The notes under the pieces were generated by a model, which saw only the letters and a program-made list of their open reading frames with translations, ran no database searches and was not told where the DNA came from. Positions 36,875 to 37,515 of a DNA stretch of 37,515 bases are shown one piece after another (position 1 is the stretch's first letter; each line of letters begins with the position of its first letter). Origin of the DNA: Bifidobacteriaceae bacterium (lineage in GTDB: Bacteria > Actinomycetota > Actinomycetes > Actinomycetales > WQXJ01); the NCBI GenBank assembly GCA_031278655.1, contig JAITJZ010000072.1:1-37515 (forward strand). The letters are read 5' to 3'. The translations under genes were made by a program, and so were the position numbers.

Positions 36875-37515
36875 TCAGATCGTGACTTGCTGCACCTTCA
36901 GATTCAGCGTGCCGAAGGCCGCAGCCTCGTTTTGATAAGCCTTGTCCGTGACCGTGGCGCCCGGCAGAGTGGCCTTGATCACCAGGGTGTAGGCGGCACC
37001 GCTGGTGCCAGTCGTCTCGGTCACGCCTGACACCAGGGTCGTGAAGCCAGTGGTCCCCGAAGTGCCTTTGATCTGTGTGAACGGCTTCCATTCCCCGGCA
37101 GTGACGCCGGAGCCCTTGTAGAGCCGAGCTTCGGCGGTCCAACCAGACGTCGACAGGTCGATGCTTGGGCCGTCCACCTGTACGTCGACGTCGTACTTCA
37201 TGTTGTCGCCCACGGCGACCAGCGTGAAGGGGATGTCGATCTCGATAGTGTCACCCGGGACGGCTTTGAAATTGCTCAGGTTCACCACCTTGTAGTACAA
37301 GCTAGTGCCACTCCCGACAGCCGACTCGTAGTCGGTCTCGGAATTCTGTTTATCGTCCCTGAGGTCGAAGGCCTTCACGGCGCCAGTGCCCTTGCTGACG
37401 GACAGTACGCCGTTGGTGATGGTGCCCACCGTTTCCTGGGTTGAGTCGCTCCAGTACGCGAAGGTGGAGCCGCCCAGGAGCAGGGCCACACCGGCCGCGC
37501 CGGCCACCAGGCCCT
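36875..37515 (-). CDS. TasA-like exported protein, paralogue, 5' end beyond the window
   Basis: At least 213 residues are present; the start lies past the right edge. Seen: the signal region VAGAAGVALLLGGSTFAYWSDS, nearly identical to that of the neighbour, then a mature domain with VPGDTIEIDIPFTLVAVGDN, MKYDVDVQV and GVTETTGTSGAAYTLVIKAT. The two proteins align along their whole length, with far higher identity in the signal than in the mature part. It is separated from the other copy by a 287-base gap that contains the terminator and a short A/T-rich stretch, so each copy may have its own promoter. As a second substrate for the SipW-like peptidase, it may form a two-component fibre or layer; this is inference. 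Confidence 0.88.
   Translation of the reverse strand, partial: GLVAGAAGVALLLGGSTFAYWSDSTQETVGTITNGVLSVSKGTGAVKAFDLRDDKQNSETDYESAVGSGTSLYYKVVNLSNFKAVPGDTIEIDIPFTLVAVGDNMKYDVDVQVDGPSIDLSTSGWTAEARLYKGSGVTAGEWKPFTQIKGTSGTTGFTTLVSGVTETTGTSGAAYTLVIKATLPGATVTDKAYQNEAAAFGTLNLKVQQVTI

Overview
The window is very GC-rich with dense coding, many GTG starts, frequent 4-bp stop/start overlaps and few strong Shine-Dalgarno sites. Gene content points to a high-GC Actinomycetota. The evidence is the actinobacterial block parA-scpA-scpB-rlu-tyrA-cmk-plsC-der, two LytR-CpsA-Psr (LCP) cell-wall ligases, a Gly-Cys-Val tRNA cluster and a SipW-type signal peptidase with its alternate-signal substrates. No IS element, phage gene, integrase, rRNA or CRISPR array was seen. 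I cannot place it below class from this sequence; Bifidobacteriales, Actinomycetales or Micrococcales relatives would all fit.

Layout. (1) 74-2043, plus: a zinc-ribbon membrane protein and a TPM-domain (YgcG-like) protein. (2) 2164-11128, minus: a long housekeeping run in transcription order ExoA-like glycosyltransferase, parA, scpA, scpB, rlu, tyrA, cmk, plsC, der and a DedA/VTT membrane protein; rlu to der are joined by 4-bp overlaps. It covers chromosome segregation, rRNA modification, tyrosine and phospholipid synthesis, CMP recycling and ribosome assembly. (3) 11210-14183, plus: two LCP proteins, the first with an 87-bp tandem repeat; ligA converges on them. (4) 16650-21196, plus: three consecutive unrecognised genes, two of them bitopic membrane proteins with Pro/Ala-rich cytoplasmic tails and the third a soluble PAS-like protein. 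The middle one ends in what looks like a dead histidine-kinase ATPase fold. A CRP/GlxR-like operator sits upstream. This is the best candidate for an undescribed system. (5) 21311-21558: tRNA-Gly, tRNA-Cys, tRNA-Val. (6) 21652-23457: an Lrp/AsnC regulator divergent from alanine dehydrogenase. (7) 23624-32039: a probable uptake and catabolic locus with a CUT2-type ABC importer whose permease overlaps a YtcJ-like amidohydrolase, a divergent TetR regulator, and a class-III aminotransferase plus MoaF-like protein. (8) 32299-34904: an ion-transporter-family antiporter whose 3' end overlaps the convergent citrate synthase gene. (9) 34977-37515: a SipW-type signal peptidase and two paralogous alternate-signal exported proteins, the last cut by the window edge.

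Beyond genes, the window has several short repeats: three 28-bp units, ten 9-bp units beside der, G-quadruplex-type runs between ald and the amidohydrolase, and a 13-bp word found five times on both strands and in different reading frames. The reverse complement of that word contains the first ten bases of the neisserial DNA uptake sequence.
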